From Oikopleura dioica (lineage: Eukaryota > Chordata > Appendicularia > Copelata > Oikopleuridae): a stretch of DNA of 64,000 nucleotides. The notes under the pieces were generated by a model. The model saw nothing but the letters and a program-made list of their open reading frames with translations, had not been told where the DNA came from and ran no database searches. The translations under genes and the position numbers were made by a program. Positions 43,901 through 55,189 of the stretch are shown here, one piece after another. The DNA lies in assembly GCA_907165135.1 (NCBI GenBank), contig OU015567.1, forward strand, positions 16,088,269 through 16,152,268, given 5' to 3'. The stretch's first letter is position 1; the number at the start of each line of letters is the position of its first letter.

Positions 43901-45528
43901 AAGTCGAAAATTTCAATAGAACTTTAAAAAGTAGATTAAGGGCAAGATGTGATAATGTTAATTGGGATCTTTTTTTACAAGAAATTGTTCATGACCTTAA
44001 TACTTCCATACATTCGGTAACAAAAACTTCACCATTCTCAATTCAAACAGGTTTTAAAAATCCACATGATATAATTGATCCAAATTTTAGAGCTTATGAA
44101 AAAGCTAATATTAATTTTCGAAATATTAAAAACCTTTTAGACGAGGAAAAAACAGCTAGATTGAAAAAGTTTTCCAATCCCAAATTTCTTCCCTACAAAA
44201 TTGGTGATTCGGTTTTAATTAAAAATTTTCATGCAAAAAAACCAGCTTTTTTGGGCCCATTTAAAGTTATTTCAAAATCGACCGAGGGCACGTGGTATGT
44301 AGTTAAATCTGGAGACAAAGAATATAGAAGACATGCGGATCATTTGAAAAAATATCATGAAAGATATGTAGAAGCAGAGGATTTAAATGATCATTCACCT
44401 TCTCAGGGCGCCGAGGGAACTAGTAATGAGTCCGGTAAAACCTTCATCGAGGGGTCTTTAGGATATTTTATGAGAAGGGTTGAAGAAAATTCTGAATTTC
44501 CTGAAGATAAGGCTTTGGAAGAACGTTACAAAAAAATTACGAATTCATTGACTGATATTATTTTTGATAATTTGTTTACGAATCTAGTAATTGAGGCAAT
44601 AGAATCATCAGAATCTTCGTCTGAAGAGGATTCAGTTGATTCAATTATTGAAAAAATAATCCCAGAAAAAAGCAATGAGATTTTAGAAGTTACAGAGTCT
44701 AATGAAATTCCGAAACCTCATGATTTTTCCGCGCAAAATGATTTAAATTCAGTAATATCATCGGACTCTGAATGGGAATTAGAGGATAATTCGCATTGGG
44801 AAGTAACAGTTGATTCCGATTTAGAACCAGTAACAGTTCAGAATTCGGAACAAGTTGAAGATAATTTTGAATTAATCTCTTATGATAAACTTGATATTTC
44901 GGCAAACAGGAAGCGGGAAAGGGAGGCCTCCAAAGATTCAATTCCCTGTTCGAAAATGCCAAATTTAGAAACTTGTGAAAGCCCAGAGAATAGTTCGGAT
45001 ACAGTTTCCGAAATGGATATCGAGCAAAATTTCAATATTTCAATAGCTTTTAAATTAGAAAATGAGCATGAAAAATTTTTCGAGGAACTTGACGCTAGAA
45101 TTGGTGAGATGGGAGAAGACATGATTATAAGTAATGGCTGTATTTTGAAATTGGGAGAGCTGACGAAAGAGGCCCTACGATTTATTCTGCATAAGTTTGA
45201 AGTTTTTTATTTACAAACGGAGAGTGTAGGCAAATTAAGAATAAAAATTCGAGAGTATATAAGAAAGAATCACCCTAATTGGCGAAAAGGCAAATCAGGA
45301 GAGTTTCTATTTTTTTCGATTCTTAATCTTAAGAAAGAAAAAACTCTTTTTGATTTGACAAAACCCGAATTAAAGGTCCTAATTGCTGAGTTTAAACTTC
45401 CAAAATGTGTTCTGCAAAACAAAAGCGAAATGATTCATTTTATAACAACTTCTTTTGAGCAACTGTATCCTAACCATCCGAGAAAAAATAATGAACTGAT
45501 TTTTGGACCAAAATCATATATTCAATAA
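40936..45528 (+). pseudogene. pol: E5 Pol, complete length with two homopolymer breaks near the start
   Basis: Protease DTGS near 41055; RT YMDD at 42325-42336; RNase H with C..C..HHH..C insertion near 42811-42858; integrase HHCC, catalytic D/D-x33-E (about 43627, 43805, 43907); GPY/F near 44250; acidic linker 44370-44870; SYDKL with NRKRERE near 44880-44920; tandem SAP-like modules about 45157-45290 and 45343-45485. Breaks: five A at 41097-41101 where E4 and E7 have six, and eight A at 42002-42009 where E4 has seven. From there to the stop the frame is open. The C-terminal tail is complete here but absent in E4. Confidence 0.9.
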
Positions 45529-45580
45529 GTTCTTTTTCAAAAAGATGCTCCTACAAAAAGATACCCTGGATGGGTCATAC
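45529..45580 (+). promoter_or_regulatory. Pre-3'-LTR segment of E5
   Basis: Contains CAAAAAGATGCTCC, then ACAAAAAGA, then TACCCTGGATGGGTCATAC against the LTR. ACCC and GGGT can pair. E7 has the same segment at 57494-57545. Confidence 0.5.
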
Positions 45581-46618
45581 TGATACGAATAAGGAAAAGA
45601 ACACAAAAGATCAAAAAAAAAATAATATTGAATATTCCAGTCACGGCCCGGTTTTTGCCAATTAGGTTGATTATTGCATGAAAATCACGGTTAACTCGAA
45701 ACGAAGATTTATGGAGCCAAATCTTTGGATGCTTGCATGAGCTCATTATTCTCTATTTTTTCATTCATAACGTACGCGTTATTTCACAAACTGAAGGCAC
45801 GTTAGCCACCCGTTTAGGCGGTTTTGTTAAAAATTCTAATGCTCACATTCTAGTTTATACAGTTATTTTTACTGGTACAAATTATTGACGATTCAAGCTG
45901 TTTCTTCGATGATTTCAAAATTGCTGCTCAGATTTCTCGTTCAATCACAAATAACGAGTTCTTCATTATTTCTACTACGATTCTCCTCTATGATTTCAAT
46001 GGAAGCTGCTGTATGCATTTCATCCTTCAGCTGAGTTCCGTTTCGACGGCTTGACACTGTGACCCCGTGCTCCGCGGGATGGCGGTGTCTGTAAGTGCTC
46101 CTGGTAGGCGAAATTGTTTTGAACCCTTTTTTGGCTCGATTTAGGACAACTGACCACTTTCCTCAAATACCGACAAAACTGAAGCTTCAACGATTTCGAC
46201 AACAACTTCTACGACGACGACAACAACGCAAGGACTGACAACGACTTTGGACAACGGCTTTGGAAAAAATATGAGAATAATTTTATCAAAGAGTGATATG
46301 GCCACATAGTGGGAAGTTGATCTCTTTGATACGGATTATTTTTCATTTAATAATTACGAAAACGGCTGCTTGATAAAAATGGATGACGAAAAGCGCGAAA
46401 ATCGCTTCACCTTATTTGGAAAGAAAAACAACGCGCGAAATGCGCGAGCGCCTTATTTGGAAAGAATTGCACCTGCGCGTAATGCGTTTTGAAAAATTTG
46501 AAAATTTGGATTCACTCTCATCATACCCAAAATAATAAAAGCCGTTTTCGTATTTTGGCCTCATTCTTTTGCAGAAAGAGTAGCTTAGAGAGCAAGCGAT
46601 AGGAATTAATTTGCATCA
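45581..46618 (+). repeat. E5 3' LTR (1038 bp)
   Basis: Starts TGATACG and ends TGCATCA. The double hairpin has GACAC 46053-46057 and GTGTC 46085-46089. The CACATAGTG hairpin is at 46285-46330 and the CArG boxes at 46410-46419 and 46451-46460. It is 1 bp longer than the E4 LTR, in an A-run near 45613. Confidence 0.93.
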
Positions 46619-46707
46619 GGCATTTTCAGATGATTTTCAGGTCATTAAAATCATAAAAAAAATCAAGAAAAATTCTGATGCGTTTTTTGGCGTTTTCAGA
46701 TGATTTT
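46619..46707 (+). repeat. Short forward satellite after E5
   Basis: Just over one monomer beginning with the GGCAT duplication. It is identical to the reverse complement of 56368-56456 next to E7, then stops at the junction. Confidence 0.9.
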
Positions 46708-46744
46708 AATTGCAATCAACAAAGAAAATAGAGATTTTGTATCA
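46708..46744. other. 37-bp non-satellite filler at an inversion junction
   Basis: Sequence from aattgcaatc to ttttgtatca does not match the monomer or any element here. Satellite is forward on its left and reverse on its right. It ends TATCA, like the LTR ends, but has no other LTR similarity. Confidence 0.7.
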
Positions 46745-46987
46745 CGCATCAGAATTTTTCTTGATTTTTTTTTTGATTTTTATGCATTAAAAATCATCTG
46801 AAAACGCTTAAAAACGCATCAGAATTTTTCTTGATAATTTTATGATTTTTATGAACTGAAAATCATCTAAAAACGCCAAAAAACGCATCAGAATTTTTCT
46901 TGATTTTTTTTGATTTTTATGACCTGAAAATCATCTGAAAACGCCAAAAAACGCATCAGAATTTTTCTTGATTTTTTTTGATTTTTA
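46745..46987 (-). repeat. Reverse satellite left of E6
   Basis: About 3.5 reverse monomers. It ends tttta, the E6 target duplication. Confidence 0.92.
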
Positions 46988-48283
46988 TGATACGGAAGCG
47001 GCTGTCCTGCAAGAATTTTGCTCGATCTCTAACTCTAGAATGCCAAGCCAAAACAACGAGAATCAAATTTAAAATTTGCGTGGTTTTATTTGTGATTTGA
47101 ATGACGGAAAAAGGCGCGACGCGGGGTTAAATAGCAGCGAGATTCGATCAGTGTTTTTGAACAAGCGGTTGTTTTTGAAAAACAATTTTTCTTTCGAAAA
47201 CAAGGAAGAGAGCCCGTGGCTTCTTTTAGCGGTTTTCTTGCGGGAAATCCTTTCGGATCGATTTCTTTTCGGAAGAGGAGCTGGTCGAACTTGCCAAGCA
47301 AGTTATTTTCAAAGGTTTCGGGAGCCGGCGCCGCGCGTGACGAGATAAAACGCAAATTAATTATTTTTTCATAATAAAAAGCAGAAAATAATAACAGCCA
47401 CTTAAACTTCTCACTATGTGACCGTAGAAGTGACTGTTAATTATGATTGAAATAAAAAAGGATGAGAAAAGTAAAAGAATATATACAAAATTTTAACAAA
47501 TTAATTGAATAAAATTTGGTCAGGATTTTATAAAATAAATTTATCAAAATTGAAATCATAGAAGAAGCAAATTCCAAGGAACATACCCGGGGGAAGTTAC
47601 TGTCGCGGTTCGCACCGTATCTTCTCTTACGGATGAGCTAATTTGCGACAAGCGGACGCACTGACAGAGAGTTTGTCCGACCCCACGGCACCGAGATGAT
47701 ACGACGGTTTATCGGCTCGTTGGAGTAGTTGTTTTTGAAGAAGATGTTGACGGCTATCTTGTTGTAGAAGTTGAATCGTATGAACTGTCAATAATCGAAC
47801 TTTAAAAATCGCAAAGCAATGATAAGAAATATCAAAAAATATAATAAACATGCGGTTTTGCGAATTGCATATTTTTGGATGAATTGACGTCAGATCGCAC
47901 TAGAATAGTCAGAAACGAATTAAGATTTTTTCCAAAGTATGCGTACATACACATTAATCCTAGACTGAATGAACCCTTAATTAGTTTCCGACCCGTTGAT
48001 TATGATGAGAGCATATGAGCATTCCAATGGTAAAACGTATAGATCGTAAGGAGATGACATGATGATAAGACAATTTTGGGTCAATCTGGCTCGTAAAAAC
48101 TGACCATCTTTTCATTTTGAGTAGAATATTGTGAAATGATTTTTTGCAAATATGTCGGATCAATTTGGTGATACCAAGCTGACAAGACAAATTTAAACCA
48201 ACGTAGAACCGAATTAGCGTAAATATTTGGCCGTGAAATAAAATTTTTTATTTGGCTTGAGGCGTTGTTCCCTAAGGATATCA
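46988..48283 (-). repeat. E6 3' LTR (1296 bp)
   Basis: On the plus strand it starts TGATACGG and ends GGATATCA. It has about 90 bp (near 47905-47999) absent from the E1 LTRs. The CACATAGTG hairpin is at 47393-47438 and the double hairpin at 47586-47650. There is no CArG box. Confidence 0.93.
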
Positions 48284-48332
48284 CTGTGACCTTCCATGGG
48301 TCCCAAACGAGCATCTTTATCGCCTATCTTTT
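48284..48332 (-). promoter_or_regulatory. Pre-3'-LTR segment of E6
   Basis: Same composition as E1 8747-8796. Read on the element strand it ends in CCCATGGAAGGTCACAG at the LTR, with purine-rich bases further upstream. Confidence 0.5.
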
Positions 48333-51300
48333 TCATATTTCAGTTTCAAAGTCTGGAAGAAAAACAAGAACATTTTTACGCATCGGATGATTTGGAAATT
48401 TCTTAAGCAATTCTGTTTCGATAGATGCCTGTAAAATTGTTTTTGAGCAGTTTTGAAATTTACATGGTAAGTCATAAAATGCGCATACAGTTTTTAGCTC
48501 GGGGACAGTTAGTTCGTACAACGTTCGCTCTTTTTGCACTCTAAAGACCGCAAAAAAAAGAAGTTGTCCATTTCTCGATTTACGCCAATTCGGATATTCT
48601 CTACGAATAGTTTCCTTCACTTTTATCTGAAGTTTTGCCCTTGATTCTTCAAGATCAAAGTCCTGATTCATTTTAAAAAGAATGAATAAAAGAGAGTCTC
48701 TTGTTAATTCGTTCAGTTTGATAAATATGCCATTTTCAACATAGGTCTCCTCTATGTCGTCTGTATTTTTCCATTTATCATTTAGATGTTCGAAAAAGTC
48801 AAGATCATGATTTTCCATTTTAATTAAAATTGACATGTTTTCCAAATTATTTTCAACTGTAAATTTAGCAATTTTACGCTCGACAACGGAATCATCAGAT
48901 CTTTCCCTTCTTCGTTTTAGAGCAACTAGCGGATCAATTTCGGGCAATTTATCGTACGATGTCAAATTAACAGAGAGCTCAGAATCAGAACTTGATTTCT
49001 CGGAATCAAGCACAATGTCTGATCCATTTCCTACTTGATTCAAATCAGGTTGTTGATTTCGATAAATTTTTGGTAATGGCATTTCTATCAAAAGAGTCGA
49101 TGAGGATGAAAAATTTTCTGGCTCTGAAGAAGAACTAGACCGCTCCCGATAAGGTTCCGATTGTAAAAACTGATCTGACATTTCGGAGGATAAAGATTCA
49201 TGCGCTATTTCCGATTCTTTTTCTGTAGAGAAATTTTTCGCAAACCGACCAAGGAAATCCCTCGAAAAAAGACAATCTTCGGAAAAAAATTCGAAAAGCT
49301 CGAGATCATTTTCTTGTACTTTTGTCACAATCTTGGGGTATTTTTCAACATCATTATTCGTCTCATAAGTTAAATTCCGCTGAGAATAACTTTTTATATG
49401 CTCTGCATGTCGCCGAAATTCGTCCTTATCATTTTTAACGGTGTACCACAGGCCACTCGGGGATTTAAACGTAACTTCATAAGGACCAATAAATGGAGGG
49501 AATTTTTCGCGGAAATTTTTGATAAGAACTTTATCGCCTAAATTATATTCTTTGAACCGGGGATTATCAAATTTGTTCATTCTTTTTTGTTTTTCTTGTT
49601 CAATTTTTGCACGAATTTTCTCAAAATCAACGTCGATTTTATCTCCGTATGTTCGCCAATAAGGGTCTTGAAAATGATGACTGCTTTTTATACCAGTTTC
49701 TACACAAAATGGGGTTGTTCCGAGTACTGTATGTAGACTACTGTTTATTTCGTGAACAATTTCAAACAGAAAAATATCCCAATTCACCCAATTTGAACGA
49801 GCCCTTAGCCTGGCTTTTATGGTTCTATTGACGTTTTCAACTTGCCCATTAGATTGGGGATGGCGCGGGGGGAATATAATGCACACCAATTTTGTTTTCT
49901 TTCAAAAATTTTTCAATCAAAACGTGTTCCTTCGCGTTATCTAAAACCATATATTTTGGAAATTTTGGATTTCTAAATAATACGCTTCGAAACTTTTGCA
50001 GTAAATAATCCGATTTTTTGCAAGATAAGGGCTCCGCATAAACTTTTTTGCTGAAACCGTCAATAACCACCATTACATATTTATGACCAAAATCAGTTTC
50101 TTGAAGTGGGCCGATTAAATCGAAGTACAAAATTTCAAAAGGGCCGCTAGGTGTTTCAGATTTTCCTAAGGGAGGTTTGTTAGGCTGTAAATTTGGTTTT
50201 GAAATTTGACATTTGTGACATGATTTAATAAAGCTCGCGACTGTGTTTTTTAATCCCGGCCAAAAATACTTTCTAGAAATTTTCTCGGCTGTTATATCGA
50301 TTCCAAAATGAGAATGATCATGATATTCGCTGCAAATTGTCTCTGTCAAAGCCTCGGGGACGCAAAATCTTTTTTGATATGCTGGAGAGTTTATTGCTAG
50401 TTCCCCGGACTCAAGAATTTCAAGGTCAGGTCTACGTAAAAAATATGGGTAAAGCTCACTAGCTGGGTTATTTGGCCATCTATCAATACTAACAAAACGT
50501 CTTACTTGTGATAATACTCGGTCAGATTTTTGAAACTCAACAAATGATTCAGGGGTAAACTTTATTTGATTAATTGAACAATTTAATGTATTACGACTAA
50601 GGCAATCACTAATTTTCATTTGATGAGTTTTTCTTTGTTCAATTCGAAATGAAAATCCCTGAAGCTCCGTAAACCATCTTTGAATTTTTAAATTACTTGT
50701 CTTAAAGGATTGAGCGTATTTTACGCAAGAATTATCAGTAATCCAAAGAAAATCGACATAAGCAAGATAAGCTCTCCATCGTTCCATACATGTTTTCCCA
50801 CTATATAGCTCTTTTTCCAATGTCCCGTATTTTTGTTGTGCCGGCGTAAAATTAAGCGAGTGGTAAGCTATCGGTTGCAAGCAATTATGCGAATGATGGT
50901 GATCTTTATTTCGCTCCGCGCAAAGATAAAGAACTCCACCAAGGCTATGGTTGGATGCGTCAGTCTCAAGTATAAAAACACCGTTATTAAGTGGGGGGAT
51001 TTTGAGCTCCAGAGTATTATGGCAGATGATACTTTTGAGCTTTTCGAGTGAAATCGTCGCCTCTTTTGTCCAACAAAATGAACCTCTGTACGTTTTTGAA
51101 ATTTCCACTCCCAGGGGTGCAAAATTTTTAATAAACTTTCTGTGCTGCGAAAGAAGTCCGAAAAGTGATTGTGCCTCCTCTCGGTTTCTTGGAATAGAAA
51201 GATTTTTAACCGCTTCGATCTTGTCCTGTGATGGCCGTATTCTCCCGTTAAAAATTTCAAATCCCAAAATGCATGCTTTTCGCTCAAAAAAACTCGCTTT

Positions 51301-52794
51301 GTCAATATTTATCCGTAAATTATTTTGATCTAAAATTTGAAAAAATTTAGATAAATTGGCTAGGTGTTCCTCCTCTGTTCTTGAATGGACCACTAGATCG
51401 TCAAGATATGCGCAAATTTGAGTTTTTGGCGTGTCTCGTAAAATAACATCCATGCATTTTGCGAAATGAATAGGGGCATTTTTAAGACCCATCGGAAGCC
51501 TTTTCCAAGTAAATTGTCCGTCTTCAGTCGAGAAAGCTAGTTTTTCTCGCGATTTCTCATCCACGAGACACTGATGAAATCCTTTGCGCAAATCAACGCA
51601 AGAAAAAATAAGGCTATTTTCTAAAAACCCTAAAACGTCCTCAATTTGTTGCAGCGGATGATGCTGCTGAAGCGTAAATGAATTCAATTTCCTGTAATCT
51701 ATACACAGTCTGAATGTACCGTTTCGTTTTCTTACGAGTAGCGCGGGGCTATTATAGGGTGAATTTATTCGCATTATTATGTCTTGACCAAGGTAAGACG
51801 TAAGAGTACTGGTCATTACTCCCCGCAAAGCATATGGCGTTCTGTACATATTGCTACAAATCGGGCGATCAGTCTCTAGTTCAATCGAAAATTTTTCAAG
51901 GTTCGAGACAGGCAAATCATCGTCCTCGTCTTGAAATAAATGGGTATACATACCAAGAAGATCAAAAAATTTTGGCTGATTGTTTTTCGATACATCGCCT
52001 ATTTTTAACCGCGAAAGAAGAAAATTAAGATCTTTTCTTGAGGGCTTTATGCACGCGATCTCAGCTATTTCTGCCAGTTTCGCAAAAGCCGTGCCAGCAG
52101 GAATTTTAACTGTAGAATTCAGGGGATTTATAACAAGAATACGAAAAAATGGAGATTCGGGATCAACTCTCTGAAATGATTCTATTAATTCGAGCTTCGA
52201 ATTTTTGAGCTGGCTTTTTTCTAAAAAAAGGTTCATTGATCTGTTCAAATGAGGAATTTTCAAGTCGATTATTTGCTCACTTTTGCCTCTAAATGTGAAA
52301 TTTTGTTCAGAAACGGCATAAAAACTGTCTTGCTCAATGTTATTTACTGTTGGGCTTTTTGATGAATTATTACATAAATTTGCCATACGCTCGATAGGAC
52401 CAGATTTTAATAGACGATTACGATGAAGATTGATCATTATTTCATTAGATTTCAGTGCTTCCGAACCGAGAATTGCCTCACAATTGTCATTAACAATATA
52501 AAATCGCGATTTACCCCACTTTTCCGTTTTAACATGAAAATCACATTCAACAAAACCAAGAATTTCAATACTTCCTCCACCATAATTTTTAGCAAAAATA
52601 TCAGGGGCTTGAATTTTAACGTTATCGGGAATAAATGATTTAGGTAAAAGATTAAGTTGGGAGCCTGAATCGACGAGCATTTTTATTTTCTTTGAAAAAA
52701 TTGTCATTTCTACAAAATATTGTAATCCAATGCGAAAAATTGAACAAGTTCTTGGAACTGGTGCCTGACCAGGGCTTTCAGTTCCATTTACTCG
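48333..52794 (-). pseudogene. pol: E6 Pol, one homopolymer frameshift in integrase
   Basis: Opens at the slippery site. It has protease DSGS, RT with YLDD (51397-51408), RNase H with the C..HHH..C insertion near 50880-50925, and an HHCC zinc domain. The frame breaks at 49867-49872, where six G on the plus strand (C on the coding strand) replace the five seen in E1, just before the integrase catalytic Glu. The remaining frame reads through GPY/F, the acidic linker, SYDKL/KRRRER and both SAP-like modules to 48333. A single base separates this copy from a complete pol, so it may be intact in reality. Confidence 0.9.
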
Positions 52795-53897
52795 TTTTTT
52801 GAAGTTTCCTCTCCCTCGATCCGAGCAGCTCTGTAAATTCTATCGGGATTATCGGGACAAGCCGTTTTCATGTGGCCTTTTTTCTGACAAAAGTGGCAGG
52901 TAATAAAGGGGCAATGCGATCTAAAATGAGTGTCTGTGTTACAAAATCCACAAAATCGTCGAGGCCTTGGCCGATCCGAATTCGGCGCGCCCAAATTTCG
53001 ACTTTGAAAATTCCGTTGCTGGTTATTTTGGCGCGTCAAACTCTGATCGTTGCGGCGATCAACTTCTAATTTTGCAATTGTTGCCGTTAGTTTTTCAATT
53101 TGATCATGAAGCGCACACGCCCGTTTTTCCGCCGCCTCTTCTGATTTTTTCTGTTCAATTTTCAATTGAGAAATTTGGTCCTCGAAGGACATTGTCGATT
53201 TCGAAATTAAGTCAGAAGTCGACTGAAAAAACGAGCCAAGTTTCGCGTCAATTTCGATTTGGGCAATTTTGGGGATAGTTTCATTACGTTTTCTTTTGTC
53301 AAGAAATTTGGATATTTCCTCGGGGGTTTTTTCAAGCATACACTGATCGCGAAGAAAATTCTGCAGTTCAGGCGTGAGCGATTTTCTAAATTGCGCGTCG
53401 ATAATGTATTCTCTCGCGTCCGGTTTTTGCGTTATTTTCTCCGCGACTGTTTTAACACGTGACAAAAAAATCTCGAATTTTTCATTGTTCTCGCTCTTTC
53501 GGGCGAGATTTTCCATTTTTTCTTTGTTTCGAAGGATTTTTTCCTCGGGCGATTCGTCGCCAAAAACAGACGTCAAAAAAGACAATTTTTCCTCAGCTGA
53601 TTCAAATCCATAAAGATCTTCCCCGTATTCCCTAAGAAATTCGGGCTCGCATGAATTGTAAACAAAAGAACTTGAAAGGCGCGAAAATTGAGCCTCGAGG
53701 TCCTCTTTGTTTTCGGGTTTATTTTCCGCGAGAGATTTTTCAAAAATCCATTTTGCTCGCTGTAATTTGTCTTTAATTGTGGAATTAATCAAATTAAATT
53801 CAAAATTTCTCATTCCTAATCTTATCATTTGATTCGGCGAAACAGAAAAAAGCGCATGACTCTTGTACAGTACCTCTTCAGGAGTTGGGGTCACCAT
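52788..53897 (-). CDS. gag: E6 Gag, intact (369 aa)
   Basis: Nearly identical to E1 Gag. It starts at the ATG spanning the LTR end (53897). The frame also extends to an in-LTR ATG at 53975, which I do not prefer. It has a helix-rich capsid-like part, a coiled-coil around residues 235-285, an Asn/Gln/Arg linker and two CCHC knuckles starting CGFC and CHFC. The two intact E1-subfamily Gags show that this Gag is not decaying. Confidence 0.92.
   Translation of the reverse strand: MVTPTPEEVLYKSHALFSVSPNQMIRLGMRNFEFNLINSTIKDKLQRAKWIFEKSLAENKPENKEDLEAQFSRLSSSFVYNSCEPEFLREYGEDLYGFESAEEKLSFLTSVFGDESPEEKILRNKEKMENLARKSENNEKFEIFLSRVKTVAEKITQKPDAREYIIDAQFRKSLTPELQNFLRDQCMLEKTPEEISKFLDKRKRNETIPKIAQIEIDAKLGSFFQSTSDLISKSTMSFEDQISQLKIEQKKSEEAAEKRACALHDQIEKLTATIAKLEVDRRNDQSLTRQNNQQRNFQSRNLGAPNSDRPRPRRFCGFCNTDTHFRSHCPFITCHFCQKKGHMKTACPDNPDRIYRAARIEGEETSKNE
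52794..52800 (-). promoter_or_regulatory. -1 frameshift heptamer A_AAA_AAC (E6)
   Basis: Gag-frame codons tcA AAA AAC GAG TAA, identical to E1. Confidence 0.85.
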
Positions 53898-55189
53898 GAT
53901 ACGGAAGCGGCTGTCCTGCAAGAATTTTGCTCGATCTCTAACTCTAGAATGCCAAGCCAAAACAACGAGAATCAAATTTAAAATTTGCGTGGTTTTATTT
54001 GTGATTTGAATGACGGAAAAAGGCGCGACGCGGGGTTAAATAGCAGCGAGATTCGATCAGTGTTTTTGAACAAGCGGTTGTTTTTGAAAAACAATTTTTC
54101 TTTCGAAAACAAGGAAGAGAGCCCGTGGCTTCTTTTAGCGGTTTTCTTGCGGGAAATCCTTTCGGATCGATTTCTTTTCGGAAGAGGAGCTGGTCGAACT
54201 TGCCAAGCAAGTTATTTTCAAAGGTTTCGGGAGCCGGCGCCGCGCGTGACGAGATAAAACGCAAATTAATTATTTTTCATAATAAAAAGCAGAAAATAAT
54301 AACAGCCACTTAAACTTCTCACTATGTGACCGTAGAAGTGACTGTTAATTATGATTGAAATAAAAAAGGATGAGAAAAGTAAAAGAATATATACAAAATT
54401 TTAACAAATTAATTGAATAAAATTTGGTCAGGATTTTATAAAATAAATTTATCAAAATTGAAATCATAGAAGAAGCAAATTCCAAGGAACATACCCGGGG
54501 GAAGTTACTGTCGCGGTTCGCACCGTATCTTCTCTTACGGATGAGCTAATTTGCGACAAGCGGACGCACTGACAGAGAGTTTGTCCGACCCCACGGCACC
54601 GAGATGATACGACGGTTTATCGGCTCGTTGGAGTAGTTGTTTTTGAAGAAGATGTTGACGGCTATCTTGTTGTAGAAGTTGAATCGTATGAACTGTCAAT
54701 AATCGAACTTTAAAAATCGCAAAGCAATGATAAGAAATATCAAAAATATAATAAACATGCGGTTTTGCGAATTGCATATTTTTGGATGAATTGACGTCAG
54801 ATCGCACTAGAATAGTCAGAAACGAATTAAGATTTTTCCAAAGTATGCGTACATACACATTAATCCTAGACTGAATGAACCCTTAATTAGTTTCCGACCC
54901 GTTGATTATGATGAGAGCATATGAGCATTCCAATGGTAAAACGTATAGATCGTAAGGAGATGACATGATGATAAGACAATTTTGGGTCAATCTGGCTCGT
55001 AAAAACTGACCATCTTTTCATTTTGAGTAGAATATTGTGAAATGATTTTTTGCAAATATGTCGGATCAATTTGGTGATACCAAGCTGACAAGACAAATTT
55101 AAACCAACGTAGAACCGAATTAGCGTAAATATTTGGCCGTGAAATAAAATTTTTTATTTGGCTTGAGGCGTTGTTCCCTAAGGATATCA
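53897..55189 (-). repeat. E6 5' LTR (1293 bp)
   Basis: CACATAGTG hairpin at 54301-54346 and double hairpin near 54494-54560. It is followed by the TTTTA duplication and reverse satellite. Confidence 0.93.

Larger units (their letters stand above)
40086..46618 (+). mobile_element. E5: 3' part of an LTR element (truncated gag, pol, 3' LTR)
   Basis: Begins abruptly inside gag after inverted satellite and ends in a full 3' LTR followed by GGCAT. The same truncation point is found in E7 at 62990. It has no 5' LTR. Confidence 0.92.
38630..46707 (+). repeat. Arm A of a large inverted duplication (satellite plus E5)
   Basis: Matches the reverse complement of 56368-64000: the same 5'-truncated gag junction, same pol, same LTR and same GGCAT flank. 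Satellite monomers follow in the same order on both sides. It differs by a 475-bp tandem duplication in the satellite, homopolymer lengths and a few substitutions. The left limit is where I can still follow the match and is approximate. The right end is the 37-bp filler at 46708. Confidence 0.85.
46988..55189 (-). mobile_element. E6: full-length LTR retrotransposon, E1 subfamily
   Basis: An 8.20-kb minus-strand element. The target duplication is TTTTA (46983-46987 and 55190-55194). The LTRs differ by three 1-bp homopolymer indels only, as far as I could see. Gag is intact. Pol has a single 1-nt homopolymer insertion. It sits between the arms of the inverted duplication. Confidence 0.95.
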
